64,000 nucleotides of DNA. Source: Acidobacteriaceae bacterium. Lineage in GTDB: Bacteria > Acidobacteriota > Terriglobia > Terriglobales > Acidobacteriaceae. Within the stretch, counting starts at the first letter, position 1. Each line of letters begins with the position of its first letter. This document shows positions 47,577-56,507 of this stretch, piece after piece. A model generated the notes under the pieces. The model saw nothing but the letters and a program-made list of their open reading frames with translations, was not told the DNA's origin and ran no database searches. Location of the stretch: contig DAIDLI010000201.1 in NCBI GenBank assembly GCA_027449545.1, positions 1 through 64,000 on the forward strand, in the 5' to 3' direction. A program made the translations under genes and the position numbers.

Positions 47577-48737
47577 CTAGTTTCGCTGCTCGATGGACAC
47601 GAACCTCAGATTTTCCGGGCCGGTGTAGTTGGCGGAGGGGCGGATAATTTTGCCGTCCTGGCGCTGTTCGATGACGTGGGCGGCCCAGCCGGCGGTCCGC
47701 GACATGACGAAGATGGGCGTGAACAGATCGGTGGGAATGCCCATCAGGTGATAGGCGACGGCGCTGAACCAGTCGAGGTTGGGGAACATGCGCTTGGCGC
47801 TGTGCATGACGGTCTCGATGCGGGCGGCGACGTCGAAGAGCAGGCGGTCGTTGGCAGCGTCTGCCAGCGAGCGCGCGGTCCGCTTGATGATTTCATTGCG
47901 CGGATCGGAGATGGTGTAGACGGGGTGGCCGAAGCCGATGATGACCTCGCGGTTTTCGATGCGGCGGAGGATGTCCTGCTCGGCTTCGTCCGGGCTCTGG
48001 TAGCGCTGCTGAATCTCGAGCGCGACTTCGTTGGCGCCGCCGTGCTTGGGACCTTTCAATGCGCCGATGGCGCCGGTGATGGAAGAGTAGAGATCGGAGC
48101 CGGTGCCGGCGATGACGCGCGCGGTAAAGGTAGAGGCGTTGAACTCGTGCTCGGCATAGAGGATCAGCGAGACCTGCATGGCCTGAATCCATTCGGCGCT
48201 GGGAGCTTTGCCATGTAGCATGCGAAGAAAGTGTTCGGCGATGGTATCCCCGTCGGTTTCCACTTCGATGCGCTTGCCGTTGCGCGCGAAGTGGTGCCAG
48301 TAGAGCAGCATCGAGGGCAGCGTGGCGAGGAGCGTGTCGGCGATGTCTCGCGCGCCGGTCTCGCTGTGGCCGGCGGCTTCAGGGCGCAGGCAGCCGAGGA
48401 TGGAGACCCCCGTGCGCAATGCGTCCATCGGGTGGGCGGAGCCGGGAATCAGTTCGAGCGCCTGCTTCACCGCGGCGGGCAAGCCGCGCAGGCTGCGCAG
48501 GCGTTTGCGGCAGGCCGCAAGTTCGGCGGCGGTGGGCAGCGTGCCGTAGACGAGCAGGTAGGCGACCTCCTCGAACGCGCAGTGCGCGGCCAGGTCGGCG
48601 ATGTCATAGCCGCGATAGTGCAGATCGTTGCCGCTCTGGCCCACGGTACAGATGGCGGTGTTGCCGGCGGCGGTGCCGGAGAGGGCGACGGATTTTTTGG
48701 GCTTGAAAGCGGTTGGTTGTGCTTGCTGAGAATTCAT
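47577..48737 (-). CDS. prpC: 2-methylcitrate synthase
   Basis: 386 residues, citrate-synthase family. Condenses propionyl-CoA with oxaloacetate. Catalytic residues lie in [16 protein letters not shown] (His), GPKHGGANE (His) and, later, the Asp region of [14 protein letters not shown]. The type-II-like length, [30 protein letters not shown] and location between prpB and prpD indicate methylcitrate rather than citrate synthase. Confidence 0.92.
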   Translation of the reverse strand: MNSQQAQPTAFKPKKSVALSGTAAGNTAICTVGQSGNDLHYRGYDIADLAAHCAFEEVAYLLVYGTLPTAAELAACRKRLRSLRGLPAAVKQALELIPGSAHPMDALRTGVSILGCLRPEAAGHSETGARDIADTLLATLPSMLLYWHHFARNGKRIEVETDGDTIAEHFLRMLHGKAPSAEWIQAMQVSLILYAEHEFNASTFTARVIAGTGSDLYSSITGAIGALKGPKHGGANEVALEIQQRYQSPDEAEQDILRRIENREVIIGFGHPVYTISDPRNEIIKRTARSLADAANDRLLFDVAARIETVMHSAKRMFPNLDWFSAVAYHLMGIPTDLFTPIFVMSRTAGWAAHVIEQRQDGKIIRPSANYTGPENLRFVSIEQRN

Positions 48738-48786
48738 GGAAATCTCCGGTCTATGACGTAAATCTGCCGCTGTTCATCGTGCTATC

Positions 48787-48819
48787 CCATGTCCCCTTCG
48801 GGGGACCTGGGGCACCCGG
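48787..48819. repeat. CCCAGGTC hairpin family, divergent copy
   Basis: TGTCCCC TTC GGGGGACCTGGGGCACCCGG: the 3' arm and tail match the family, the 5' arm is shortened. Confidence 0.6.
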
Positions 48820-48850
48820 CTTTGTTGATTCGTGCGCACCAGACCTTCCT

Positions 48851-48943
48851 TGCGCCGTCCCTACGGGACTGTCGAGGAGGTTGTTCTATCCGAACCCCAC
48901 GCTGAAGCGCGGGGCTAACCACCGCTGCGCCTGCAGCGCGATC
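48851..48943. repeat. Orphan copy of the RAYT-linked repeat
   Basis: Same order as the right arm of the 29.3-kb element: GCGCCGTCCCTACGGGACT, then the identical 24-base block at 48895-48918 (CCCCACGCTGAAGCGCGGGG plus CTAA), then GCTGCGCCTGCAGCGCGAT. No transposase is attached. Confidence 0.85.
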
Positions 48944-48960
48944 CAAAAACGATGATCGAA

Positions 48961-49887
48961 TCAAGTTTTTCCTGGTTTCGTTGTTTCCTTGCTCTGTGCT
49001 TTTATCGCGAAGAGCTCATCGAGCTTTTGCTCGTAGGCGTGGTAACCGAGGTACTTGTAGAGATCGGCGCGGGTCTGCATCATCGGCACCACGTTCTTCT
49101 GCGTGCCCTCGGCGCGGATCGTCTCGTAGACCTTGAGGGCGGCGGCGTTCATCGCGCGGTAGGCCGAGCAGCAGTAGAGGATGATGTCGACGTCCGCCGC
49201 GGCGAGTCCTTCGCGGGTGTACAGCGGCGTCTGGCCGAACTCGGTGATGTTGGCCAGGATGGGCACGCCCACCGCCTTGCGGAACTCGGCGTACATGCGA
49301 GCCTCGGTGACGGCTTCGGCAAAGATCATGTCGGCCCCGGCGGCCACGTAGGCCTGGGCGCGTTCGATGGCGCGGGCCAAGCCCTCGCTGGCCAGCGCGT
49401 CGGTGCGCGCCATAAGGACGAACGCAGGATCGCTGCGTGCGTCCACGGCAGCCTTGATGCGGTCCACCATCTCTTCGGTGGAGACAAGCTCCTTACCGGG
49501 CCGGTGCCCGCAGCGCTTTGCCCCCACCTGGTCCTCGATGTGTACCGCGGCAGCGCCGGCTTTGATCATGGAGCGGATGGTCCGCGCAATATTGAACGCC
49601 CCGCCCCAGCCGGTGTCGATATCCACCAGCAGCGGCAGGGAAGAGGCATCGGTGATGCGGCGGACGTCGGTGAGGACGTCTTCCATGGTGCTGATCCCGA
49701 GGTCGGGCAAGCCGAGCGAGTTGGCGGCCACGCCGCCGCCGGAGAGATACAGGGCGCGGAAACCGACGGCCTCGGCCATCCGCGCCGTGTAAGCGTTGAT
49801 GGCGCCGATGACCTGCAACGGCTTTTCGGCTGCGAGCGCCGCGCGAAAGCGCGCGCCGGGCGAATTGGGAGGGATAGGCTCGTTCAT
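48961..49887 (-). CDS. prpB: Methylisocitrate lyase
   Basis: 308 residues, isocitrate lyase/PEP mutase superfamily. Cleaves 2-methylisocitrate to succinate and pyruvate. [42 protein letters not shown] (Mg site), the catalytic-cysteine motif [12 protein letters not shown] and [10 protein letters not shown] are diagnostic for PrpB. ATG 49887 chosen; an upstream start adds five residues. First gene of the prp group. Confidence 0.95.
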   Translation of the reverse strand: MNEPIPPNSPGARFRAALAAEKPLQVIGAINAYTARMAEAVGFRALYLSGGGVAANSLGLPDLGISTMEDVLTDVRRITDASSLPLLVDIDTGWGGAFNIARTIRSMIKAGAAAVHIEDQVGAKRCGHRPGKELVSTEEMVDRIKAAVDARSDPAFVLMARTDALASEGLARAIERAQAYVAAGADMIFAEAVTEARMYAEFRKAVGVPILANITEFGQTPLYTREGLAAADVDIILYCCSAYRAMNAAALKVYETIRAEGTQKNVVPMMQTRADLYKYLGYHAYEQKLDELFAIKAQSKETTKPGKT

Positions 49888-50018
49888 GGCTGATCTGACC
49901 AAGGATGATAGCAGGGAAGGGCGCTGCGCATGCTCGCGCCTTCGGAGGGCCTTGAGGCGTTAAACTTAACCGACTTTGTTCCCGTCATCTAAACTGACTT
50001 CCCTCAGGAGGATTCACG

Positions 50019-50555
50019 ATGAAGCGCCTCTTCGCTTGTGTAACTCTGCTTTTCGCTGCGACCGCCATGCTGGCCCACGCCCAGGGAAGCCCCAAAGCGT
50101 CGGCCTCCACTACGGTTGGCGGAACGACCATCACCATCGACTACTCTTCGCCGCGGGTGCGCGGACGCCAGGGCCACATCTTCACAAAGGATGGCCTTAT
50201 CAGCCACGATCAGAACTATCCGTACTGGCGGGCGGGCGCGAACGCCGCCACTACGATGAAGACCACCGGGGACATCCACATCGGCAGCCTCAATGTGCCG
50301 GCGGGTACTTATACGCTGTTCGTGGACATCAGCAATCCCGACCAGTGGACGCTGGTGGTGAGCAAGAAGACCGGCGAGTGGGGATTGAACTACGACAAGA
50401 CCCAGGACCTCGGCCGGGTGAAGATGACCATGGCCAAGCCGCCGGCGCTGGTGGAAGACCTGACTTACAGCTTCAAGCACGAGGGCGCGAAGAAGGCCAC
50501 TATGACGCTCTCCTGGGAATATAAGAGCGCCTCGGTGGCGATCCAGGCGCACTAA
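50019..50555 (+). CDS. Secreted DUF2911 protein
   Basis: 178 residues. Signal peptide CVTLLFAATAMLAHAQ, then the DUF2911 pattern: TITIDYSSPRVRGRQ, YPYWRAGANAATTMKTTGDIHIGSLNVPAGTYTLFV and WEYKSASVAI. Extracytoplasmic protein of unknown function, common in Acidobacteriota and Bacteroidota. TCAGGAGGA precedes the ATG. Confidence 0.9.
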   Translation: MKRLFACVTLLFAATAMLAHAQGSPKASASTTVGGTTITIDYSSPRVRGRQGHIFTKDGLISHDQNYPYWRAGANAATTMKTTGDIHIGSLNVPAGTYTLFVDISNPDQWTLVVSKKTGEWGLNYDKTQDLGRVKMTMAKPPALVEDLTYSFKHEGAKKATMTLSWEYKSASVAIQAH

Positions 50556-50580
50556 CGGCCGCTGAAAGTTTCTCGCCTGC

Positions 50581-50612
50581 CCGGTCTCTCATGCGAGATC
50601 TGGGGCATCGCA
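50581..50612. repeat. Possible remnant of the CCCAGGTC hairpin family
   Basis: CGGTCTCTCATGCGAGATCT followed by GGGGCATCGCAGG; only partly like the family, with an AGATCT-type arm. Confidence 0.35.
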
Positions 50613-50649
50613 GGTGCGGCGTCATGGTCGAAGGGGACACCACAAGCGG

Positions 50650-51810
50650 ATGGAGCCACTCACCCATTTCCTCACCGGCGCCTGCATCGGGCGCGCGGGA
50701 TTCAATCGCAAGACGGCTTACGCCACGGTGGCGGCGGTGCTGGCCGCCGAGGCGGCTGACCTGGACGTTTTCTGGGGATTCGCCGGACCGGTCGAGGAGT
50801 TGAAGCACCATCGCGGGATCACGCATACGTTCGTGGGCGCGCCGGTGGTAGCCGCTGTGGTGGTCGGCGCGGTTTGGCTGTTCCGTCGCTGGCGCGTGCG
50901 AAGAGGAAGCAAGTCAGCGAGCCGGCCAGACGCCGAAGCCACGGGCCAGAGGAGATCCCAGCCAGTACATTGGGGCTGGCTTTATCTGACCACTTTGGTG
51001 GCGGCATTCAGCCACATCTTGCTGGACTGGACCAACAACTACGGCGTGCGGCCGTTCTATCCCTTCAACGCGCGCTGGTACGCCGGCAGCATTCTGTTCA
51101 TCGCTGAGCCAGTGCTATGGGCGCTGCTGCTGGTGGCGCTGATCCTGCCCTGGCTGCTGGGGTTGGCAGATCGCGAAATTGGGGTGCGCAGACAGCCTTT
51201 TCGGGGGCGGGGCTGGGCCATCTTTGCGCTGGCGGGGATGACGGCGCTGGGCGTCTGGCGCTGGACCGAGCGCAGCAAGGGGCTGGAGATGATCGCGCAA
51301 ACCCAGGTGGCTACGGCGCCGGTGACGCGTGTGGCCCTGGAGCCCTACCCGGTCAATCCGTATCACTGGCACGCCATCCTGGAGACGCCGCGCTACTACC
51401 AGACCGCGGAGGTTTACACGAACGCTGCCTCGCCCGCGGCAGGGATTGTGACTGATCCATCCACCGACATCCTGTATAAGCCGAAGGACACGCCCGCGAC
51501 GGAGGCCGCCAAGCAGACCTTCCTGGGGCGCGTGTATTTGGACTGGGGCCGCTGGGCAGTGGTGCGCGATGTTGGCCAGGAGGCGATTCCCGGTTTTCCG
51601 CCGCCTTTGCTGCCGCCGAGCCGAAGCTGGACGACCGTGCTCTTCAACGATCTTCGTTTTGACTACTCGTTCCTGAGCCGGCCCGACGGGCGGGCGCGCA
51701 AGCCCTTGAGTGGTTGGGTGTACATCGTAGACGGGCACGAGGAGGCGGCCGAGGGGATGGGCAGCCGCGGGCAGCAGCCTCCCGGTGGAGATGCCGGGGC
51801 GCGGCAGTGA
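50650..51810 (+). CDS. Membrane-bound metal-dependent hydrolase, YdjM family
   Basis: 386 residues from ATG 50650. MEPLTHFLTGACIGRAG, AADLDVFW and KHHRGITHTFVGAP give the conserved His/Asp set of the YdjM/LexA-binding inner membrane-associated hydrolase family (DUF457); SHILLDWTNNYGVRPFYPF is the last conserved block. About four membrane helices, then a C-terminal extracytoplasmic domain from residue 220. Substrate unknown. Confidence 0.85.
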   Translation: MEPLTHFLTGACIGRAGFNRKTAYATVAAVLAAEAADLDVFWGFAGPVEELKHHRGITHTFVGAPVVAAVVVGAVWLFRRWRVRRGSKSASRPDAEATGQRRSQPVHWGWLYLTTLVAAFSHILLDWTNNYGVRPFYPFNARWYAGSILFIAEPVLWALLLVALILPWLLGLADREIGVRRQPFRGRGWAIFALAGMTALGVWRWTERSKGLEMIAQTQVATAPVTRVALEPYPVNPYHWHAILETPRYYQTAEVYTNAASPAAGIVTDPSTDILYKPKDTPATEAAKQTFLGRVYLDWGRWAVVRDVGQEAIPGFPPPLLPPSRSWTTVLFNDLRFDYSFLSRPDGRARKPLSGWVYIVDGHEEAAEGMGSRGQQPPGGDAGARQ

Positions 51811-51998
51811 GGCCGGGACTGCACTACCGTGCTGAAAACTATTTTCACCTGGTCAAGCGCGGCAGGTTGACCGTATAGGATCGGAACAGCAGAATGGAAC
51901 GAGCATTTGTTTCATGGAAGGCGCTCTGTCGCGAGCCCGACCACCGCGAACCCTCGGAGACTGCCCGGGGCGCAAAAATTCGAAAATAGAGGTCTCTG

Positions 51999-52535
51999 AT
52001 GTTTGCTTACTTGCTGTTGCTGGTTGCCGTGTTGACCCGTGTTCTGCCCCATGCCGGCTGGATGAATTTCACCGCCGTAGGCGGCGCGCTGCTTTACTTT
52101 GGCGCACGCCGGCCGCTGCGGGAGATGGTGGCCCCCTTGGCGGTGCTGATGAGCACCGATTTTTACCTGACCACCTTCAGCTACGGCTATACGTTCCGCT
52201 GGGAGCAGTACGTGGTGACCTGGGGATGGTACGCGGCAGCGATCGTGCTGGGCGCGATCCTGCTGAAGTCGCGGATGTCCTGGAAGCGCGCGGGTGCGGG
52301 CGCTCTGCTGGGACCGACCTCGTTCTTTGTGGTCTCGAACTACGCGGTGTGGGCGGCCGGCGGCATGTATCCGCACACCCTGGGCGGCCTGGAGGCCTGC
52401 TACGTGGCTGGGATCCCGTTCTATCGCAATGACCTGGTCTCGACCGCGCTCGTGCTGGCCGTTGCCTTTGGCGTTCCGGCGCTGGTGCGGCGCATGCAGC
52501 CGCAGGAGTCGCAGGTGCTGGCGGCGGGGAAGTAG
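51999..52535 (+). CDS. Membrane protein, DUF6580-like
   Basis: 178 residues with five or so helices: AYLLLLVAVLTRVLPHAGW, FTAVGGALLYFGA, MVAPLAVLMSTDFYLTTF, YAAAIVLGAILL and LVSTALVLAVAFGVPALV. The NFTAVGGALLYFG and SNYAVWAAGGMYPHTLGGL blocks are what I know from DUF6580-type proteins, which resemble energy-coupling S components. Possibly a vitamin or substrate-binding S-like membrane protein; unproven. A terminator follows. Confidence 0.75.
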   Translation: MFAYLLLLVAVLTRVLPHAGWMNFTAVGGALLYFGARRPLREMVAPLAVLMSTDFYLTTFSYGYTFRWEQYVVTWGWYAAAIVLGAILLKSRMSWKRAGAGALLGPTSFFVVSNYAVWAAGGMYPHTLGGLEACYVAGIPFYRNDLVSTALVLAVAFGVPALVRRMQPQESQVLAAGK

Positions 52536-52587
52536 CGGTTCGGCAGATCGGCAGGTCAGTAGAACAGGGCTTGTCAGGACAGAATCA

Positions 52588-52624
52588 AAGGGCGCGGCTT
52601 CGGCCGCGCCTTCGCCGTTTTGTG
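52588..52624 (+). terminator. Rho-independent terminator after the DUF6580-like gene
   Basis: GGCGCGGC (52591-52598), TTCG tetraloop, GCCGCGCC (52603-52610), then TTCGCCGTTTTG. Confidence 0.8.
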
Positions 52625-52716
52625 CAGGATTTCGATTGACAGTGGCGGAGCAAGCCACCTAATTTTCAGTGGCGATAACACGAGCCCCCTTTCAATCGCG
52701 GAAGATGGAGGTCGGT

Positions 52717-53127
52717 ATGTGGCGAGGATTGCGCATGGTTGGTTGGATGGTGCTGCTGGCAGGCACCGGAATGTGGGCGGTGGGGCAGGGGCAGCAGAGC
52801 GCGGGCAGTGCGGCAGGGGGCCATCACGGCCATAAACACGCTTCGGACTATAACCAGGAATATGGTCCGCAGAGGGTCTCGCGCCGGGGCGACAAGATGA
52901 CCGCGGTCACGCCCGGAGGCAAAGGCGGTAAGCAGGAGTCGCAAACGATCAACCCCCGCGCCCAGGTGCGCGTCGAGAAGTTCAATGCGAAGCAAGCCGA
53001 CGGTTCGCAAGCGAAATCGCGGCATGGGGGCAGGGCTGCTGCGGGTCGGCGGGGCGCGGCTGACCGTCACAACGCGAGCCAGCAGGTGAGGCGGCGCAGG
53101 CGCCAGGAAAGCAGAAAGCAGCAGTAG
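52717..53127 (+). CDS. Secreted, highly basic small protein, unknown
   Basis: 136 residues from ATG 52717, which has GGAGG five bases upstream. Signal peptide GWMVLLAGTGMWAVGQG, then a low-complexity mature part rich in Gly, His, Arg and Gln (GGHHGHKHASDYNQEYG) and an Arg-rich tail (VRRRRRQESRKQQ). No family recognised. It may bind nucleic acid, polyphosphate or surface polymers, but nothing shows this. Confidence 0.6.
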   Translation: MWRGLRMVGWMVLLAGTGMWAVGQGQQSAGSAAGGHHGHKHASDYNQEYGPQRVSRRGDKMTAVTPGGKGGKQESQTINPRAQVRVEKFNAKQADGSQAKSRHGGRAAAGRRGAADRHNASQQVRRRRRQESRKQQ

Positions 53128-53191
53128 CCGGCCCCGTGGGTTCCGGGCATCGCGACCGAGCCGTGAAGGCCGGTTGAGCGGCGCCGGGTTC

Positions 53192-53812
53192 TTACTGGGT
53201 GGGGCGCTTGCCGGAGCGTTTTTTGCGGAACCACCAGAGGGCAAAGCCGGCAACGGCCAGGGCGCCGACAATAGCGATGGTGGCGAGTGCGTGGTGCGCG
53301 ACCAGATCGACGGCGCCCGGACCCAGCTTGATCACCAGGATCGCCAGCACCATCCAGCGGGTAAGCCGGCCGGCGAAGACGGCCAGCAGGTACTGCGCGA
53401 CTCGCATCTCAAAGACGCCGGCGGCGAAGACGAAGATCTTCCATGGAGCGGGAGGCGGCAGCATGGAAGGGATCATGACGGCCAGAAATTCCTGCTTTTC
53501 GAAGCGGTGCCGCAGGGCATCGAAGCGTGCGCGATTGATGCGCTTGAGCAGGAAGAGCTCGCCGCCCGCGCGGCCCAGCCAATAGGGCAGCAGTCCGCCG
53601 ACCGCGGAGCCGGCCGCCGCCAGCATGATGTAGATCCAGAACGTGGCCCGGTGGTTCCAGATGAAGACGGCCAACACTGCGTCAATAGGGACCGGGACCG
53701 ATGAGGAATCGAGTACGGCAACCACGAATGCTCCCCAGATGCCCAGCTTGGCCAGCGCCGGCATGAAGATGACGTTCCACTCATGAATCATGTGGGCGAT
53801 AAACGCCTTCAC
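53192..53812 (-). CDS. DedA/VTT-domain membrane protein
   Basis: 206 residues. WGAFVVAVLDSSSVPVPIDAVLAVF, AAAGSAVGGLLPYWLGRAGGE and PPPAPWKIFVFAAGVFEMRVAQYLLAVFAGRLTRW are VTT (SNARE-associated) domain features with the re-entrant loops of DedA proteins, now thought to be lipid flippases or transporters. Typical length. Monocistronic. Confidence 0.88.
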   Translation of the reverse strand: MKAFIAHMIHEWNVIFMPALAKLGIWGAFVVAVLDSSSVPVPIDAVLAVFIWNHRATFWIYIMLAAAGSAVGGLLPYWLGRAGGELFLLKRINRARFDALRHRFEKQEFLAVMIPSMLPPPAPWKIFVFAAGVFEMRVAQYLLAVFAGRLTRWMVLAILVIKLGPGAVDLVAHHALATIAIVGALAVAGFALWWFRKKRSGKRPTQ

Positions 53813-54086
53813 GCAGCGGTCCTTTCAGGGCGCGGGGTATTGCTCCAGTGCATCGCAGGGGATGGTTCGCTGCCGGCCAAGCGGTTGGATTATCTCGCCT
53901 TACCCTTGGGAAACGACCTGCCGGCTGGCCGTCTCCACGCAACCTTCTGCCTGGAAAAGCGTCTGAGGGTCAGATACCATTGTACGATCCCGGATTCGCG
54001 CGAAAATCGACAGGGTGAGAGAATAGCGGAAAGGAACCGACGCAGCGGACAGGAGAAGTGTTGTCCGCCGGGGCCCTGAGCAGCAG

Positions 54087-55178
54087 ATGCCGACCAGTGA
54101 AGCGCCAACCAACCTAGACGAAGAACAGGGACCCGCCGGTTCCGGCGAACCGCCTCGGCCCGAAGGGGACGCGGCAGGTTCGCGCAACGGCAACGGACTC
54201 CGAAGCAGTTCGCGCTGGGTGGACTACGACACCCACGAACTGCTGGAGATGATCAGCGAGCTCGAGGACGAGCGGCGCTGGGCGCGATTGCGCGAGGGCG
54301 TGTTGTGGGCTGTCCTCGTCCACATCATGATCATTTTGGCCGTGGTGCTGCTGCCCAAGTATTTTCCCAACCTGGTGCCACGGGTCATCACCAGCAACAT
54401 CAAGAACCACAAGGACTTCACCTATCTCGACACGCCCTACCTGCCCAAGCCCAAGGTGGTGAAGCCGCTGGTGCGCCCGCCGCAGATCGACCAGAAGACT
54501 CTGGAAGAGCTGAGGAAGGAACAGGAGGAGCGCGCCAAGGCTGCGCCGCAGCCGCCGGCGCCGCAACCTCCTCCGCCGCCGCAGGAGCAGGCCAAGGTCG
54601 AGCCCACGCCGCAGCCGGCCCAGCCCATTCCGCCCAGCCCGAAGTCGCAGTCGCCGGTTGAAGCGCCCAAGCCCGCTGCAGTCCCCGCAAAGCGGCCAGA
54701 CTTCTCGGCCTTGTCCCAGAGCCCGGTTGACCAGCTTCACCAGGCGATGCAAAATGCCATGCGCAGCGGAGGCCAGGAACAAGGCGGCAACTTCGGCGGT
54801 GGCGGCCTGCCCATGCATCCCGGCGCCGGCACGGGCGGGGTGCAGGTACTGTCCGATACCCAGGGCGTAGACTTCAGCGCCTGGCTGCGTGCCTGGCACT
54901 ATGAGACGGAGCGCACCTGGGATCCGCTGATTCCGGACGAGGTGAACCCGCCCATCCTCAAATCCGGCATGGTGGCGATCCGGTTCAAAGTGCTGCCCAA
55001 CGGGCGTCTGATGGACGGCAGCCTGGTATTGGAGGGCCGCTCCGGCGATGTGGCGCTGGATCGCGCCGCCTGGGGGGCTCTGACCGGCTCCAGCTATCCG
55101 CCGCTGCCCAAGGCGTTCCATGGCCCGTACCTCGAGCTACGAGCCTGGTTCCTCTACAACATGCAGCCTCCGCAATAG
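54087..55178 (+). CDS. Energy transducer TonB
   Basis: 363 residues. Cytoplasmic acidic N-terminus (about 1-70), a single membrane helix VLWAVLVHIMIILAVVLL, a Pro/Lys/Gln-rich periplasmic spacer (about 110-205: PQPPAPQPPPPPQEQ and similar), a glycine-rich linker and a C-terminal domain (AIRFKVLPNGRLMDGSLVLEGRSGDVALDRAAWGAL) of the TonB C-terminal fold. It transmits proton-motive force to TonB-dependent receptors such as the one at 10313-12757. No exbB/exbD adjoin. Confidence 0.85.
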   Translation: MPTSEAPTNLDEEQGPAGSGEPPRPEGDAAGSRNGNGLRSSSRWVDYDTHELLEMISELEDERRWARLREGVLWAVLVHIMIILAVVLLPKYFPNLVPRVITSNIKNHKDFTYLDTPYLPKPKVVKPLVRPPQIDQKTLEELRKEQEERAKAAPQPPAPQPPPPPQEQAKVEPTPQPAQPIPPSPKSQSPVEAPKPAAVPAKRPDFSALSQSPVDQLHQAMQNAMRSGGQEQGGNFGGGGLPMHPGAGTGGVQVLSDTQGVDFSAWLRAWHYETERTWDPLIPDEVNPPILKSGMVAIRFKVLPNGRLMDGSLVLEGRSGDVALDRAAWGALTGSSYPPLPKAFHGPYLELRAWFLYNMQPPQ

Positions 55179-55292
55179 CCTGGCAACTGGTTTTTCCTAA
55201 AGCAAGACTGGCGACGACGCATCCAATCACCCTCAGAAGTGCGCCCTGGGGGCGCAATCCAGAGGTCTGTCGTTATGATGGGTAGTGGGGGT

Positions 55293-55314
55293 CTGGAGAG
55301 CTGAAGCTCTCCAG
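55293..55314. promoter_or_regulatory. Perfect palindrome in the leader of the TPR gene
   Basis: CTGGAGAGCT, GA, AGCTCTCCAG: a 10-bp stem with a 2-nt centre, 65 nt before the start at 55379 and just after a TTATGAT that could be a -10. It may be an operator or an mRNA hairpin. Confidence 0.45.
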
Positions 55315-55378
55315 CCGTTCTCCTGCGGCCGAAACGCTGTGCCGTGAGCGATAGAGCGGCCTCGATCCTGGAGAAGGA

Positions 55379-56506
55379 ATGACCACTGAGTCAAGGCGAC
55401 TCGATCTTCCGCCTTATTTGAGACGAGAACCTGTGACCCTGGCGCTCCTCACCGGGGCGGCGGTTGTATTTTTTCTGGCGGTAAGCGCCCTTTCGGGGAT
55501 CCATGATGCCCAGCGCGAGTCGCTGGCGCAGCGCTGGGCCGGGCGCGGTGTCGCGGACCTCAAGCTTCAGCACTATGAGCCGGCAGTGGTGGATTTTCGC
55601 ACCGCGCTGCTCTATGCCCGCGATAGCAGCGCCTACCAGCTCAGCCTGGCGCAGGCGCTCATGGGTCTCCACCGCAACGACGAGGCGGAAGCCTATCTGC
55701 TGAACCTGTGGGAGCGGGAGCCAGAAAATGGCTTGGTGAGCCTGGAACTGGCGCGCATTGCGGCCAGCAAGGGCCAGACTGACCGTGCGTTGCGCTATTA
55801 CCACAACGCTATCTACGCCACCTGGACCGGCAGCCAGGACGAGGCGCGGCACCAGGCACGGCTGGAACTGATCAATTACCTGCTTCGAATCGATGCCAAG
55901 CCCCAGGCGGACGCGGAGTTGATCGACTTGGCTGCCTCCTTTGGGCGTAACTCCCAGGAGAACCTTCTCCTCGGCCAGCTCTTTCTGCGCGCCGGCGACA
56001 ACCGGCGGGCCCTGGGGGCCTTTCAGGATGCACTCAAGAGGCATCGGCACAATCCCACCGCACTGGCTGGCGCGGGAACCGCTGCCTACCAGTTGGCTCT
56101 GTACCCGGATGCGCAGCGCTATCTCGAGAAAGCGCACGCCGCAGATCCTGGCAACTCCGAGGTTTCGGCGGAACTGAAGATGGCGCAAGCGGTTCTTCGC
56201 TGGGATCCCTTCCGGCCGCAGGTTCCGCAAGCGGAACGAAACCGGATGGCGCTGGATGCATTCGCCGCAGTGGGAAAGCGCCTGAAGAGCTGCCTCTCGA
56301 ATCCCCAGGTGCAGCCGCTGCAACAGTCCTGGAGCAAGCTGAAGCCGCAGATGAACGAAGGTCTGCTGCGGCGTCAGCCCGATCTGGTCGATACCGCGAT
56401 GAATCTTGCCTTTCAGATCGAGAAGCAGACTGCGAACACGTGTGGCCCACAATCGGACACGGACCGGGCGCTGCTGCTGATTTCAAATCTGCACGAGGAG
56501 AACTGA
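55379..56506 (+). CDS. Membrane-anchored TPR protein
   Basis: 375 residues. A single N-terminal helix (ALLTGAAVVFFLAVSALSG) and then tandem TPR units from about 50 to 275 (AGRGVADLKLQHYEPAVVDFRTALLYARDS, AYQLSLAQALMGLHRNDEAEAYLLNLW, LELARIAASKGQTDRALRYYHNAI, NLLLGQLFLRAGDNRRALGAFQDAL, AAYQLALYPDAQRYLEKAHAADP). Faces the periplasm if the helix is a signal anchor. The next gene begins one base after its stop, with its ribosome-binding site inside this gene, so the two are coupled. Function unknown. Confidence 0.85.
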   Translation: MTTESRRLDLPPYLRREPVTLALLTGAAVVFFLAVSALSGIHDAQRESLAQRWAGRGVADLKLQHYEPAVVDFRTALLYARDSSAYQLSLAQALMGLHRNDEAEAYLLNLWEREPENGLVSLELARIAASKGQTDRALRYYHNAIYATWTGSQDEARHQARLELINYLLRIDAKPQADAELIDLAASFGRNSQENLLLGQLFLRAGDNRRALGAFQDALKRHRHNPTALAGAGTAAYQLALYPDAQRYLEKAHAADPGNSEVSAELKMAQAVLRWDPFRPQVPQAERNRMALDAFAAVGKRLKSCLSNPQVQPLQQSWSKLKPQMNEGLLRRQPDLVDTAMNLAFQIEKQTANTCGPQSDTDRALLLISNLHEEN

Positions 56507-56507
56507 C

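Noticed and set aside
47577-48737. Ordinary citrate synthase
   Set aside because: Its position within prpB-prpC-prpD and its sequence blocks favour 2-methylcitrate synthase, although side activity on acetyl-CoA is possible.
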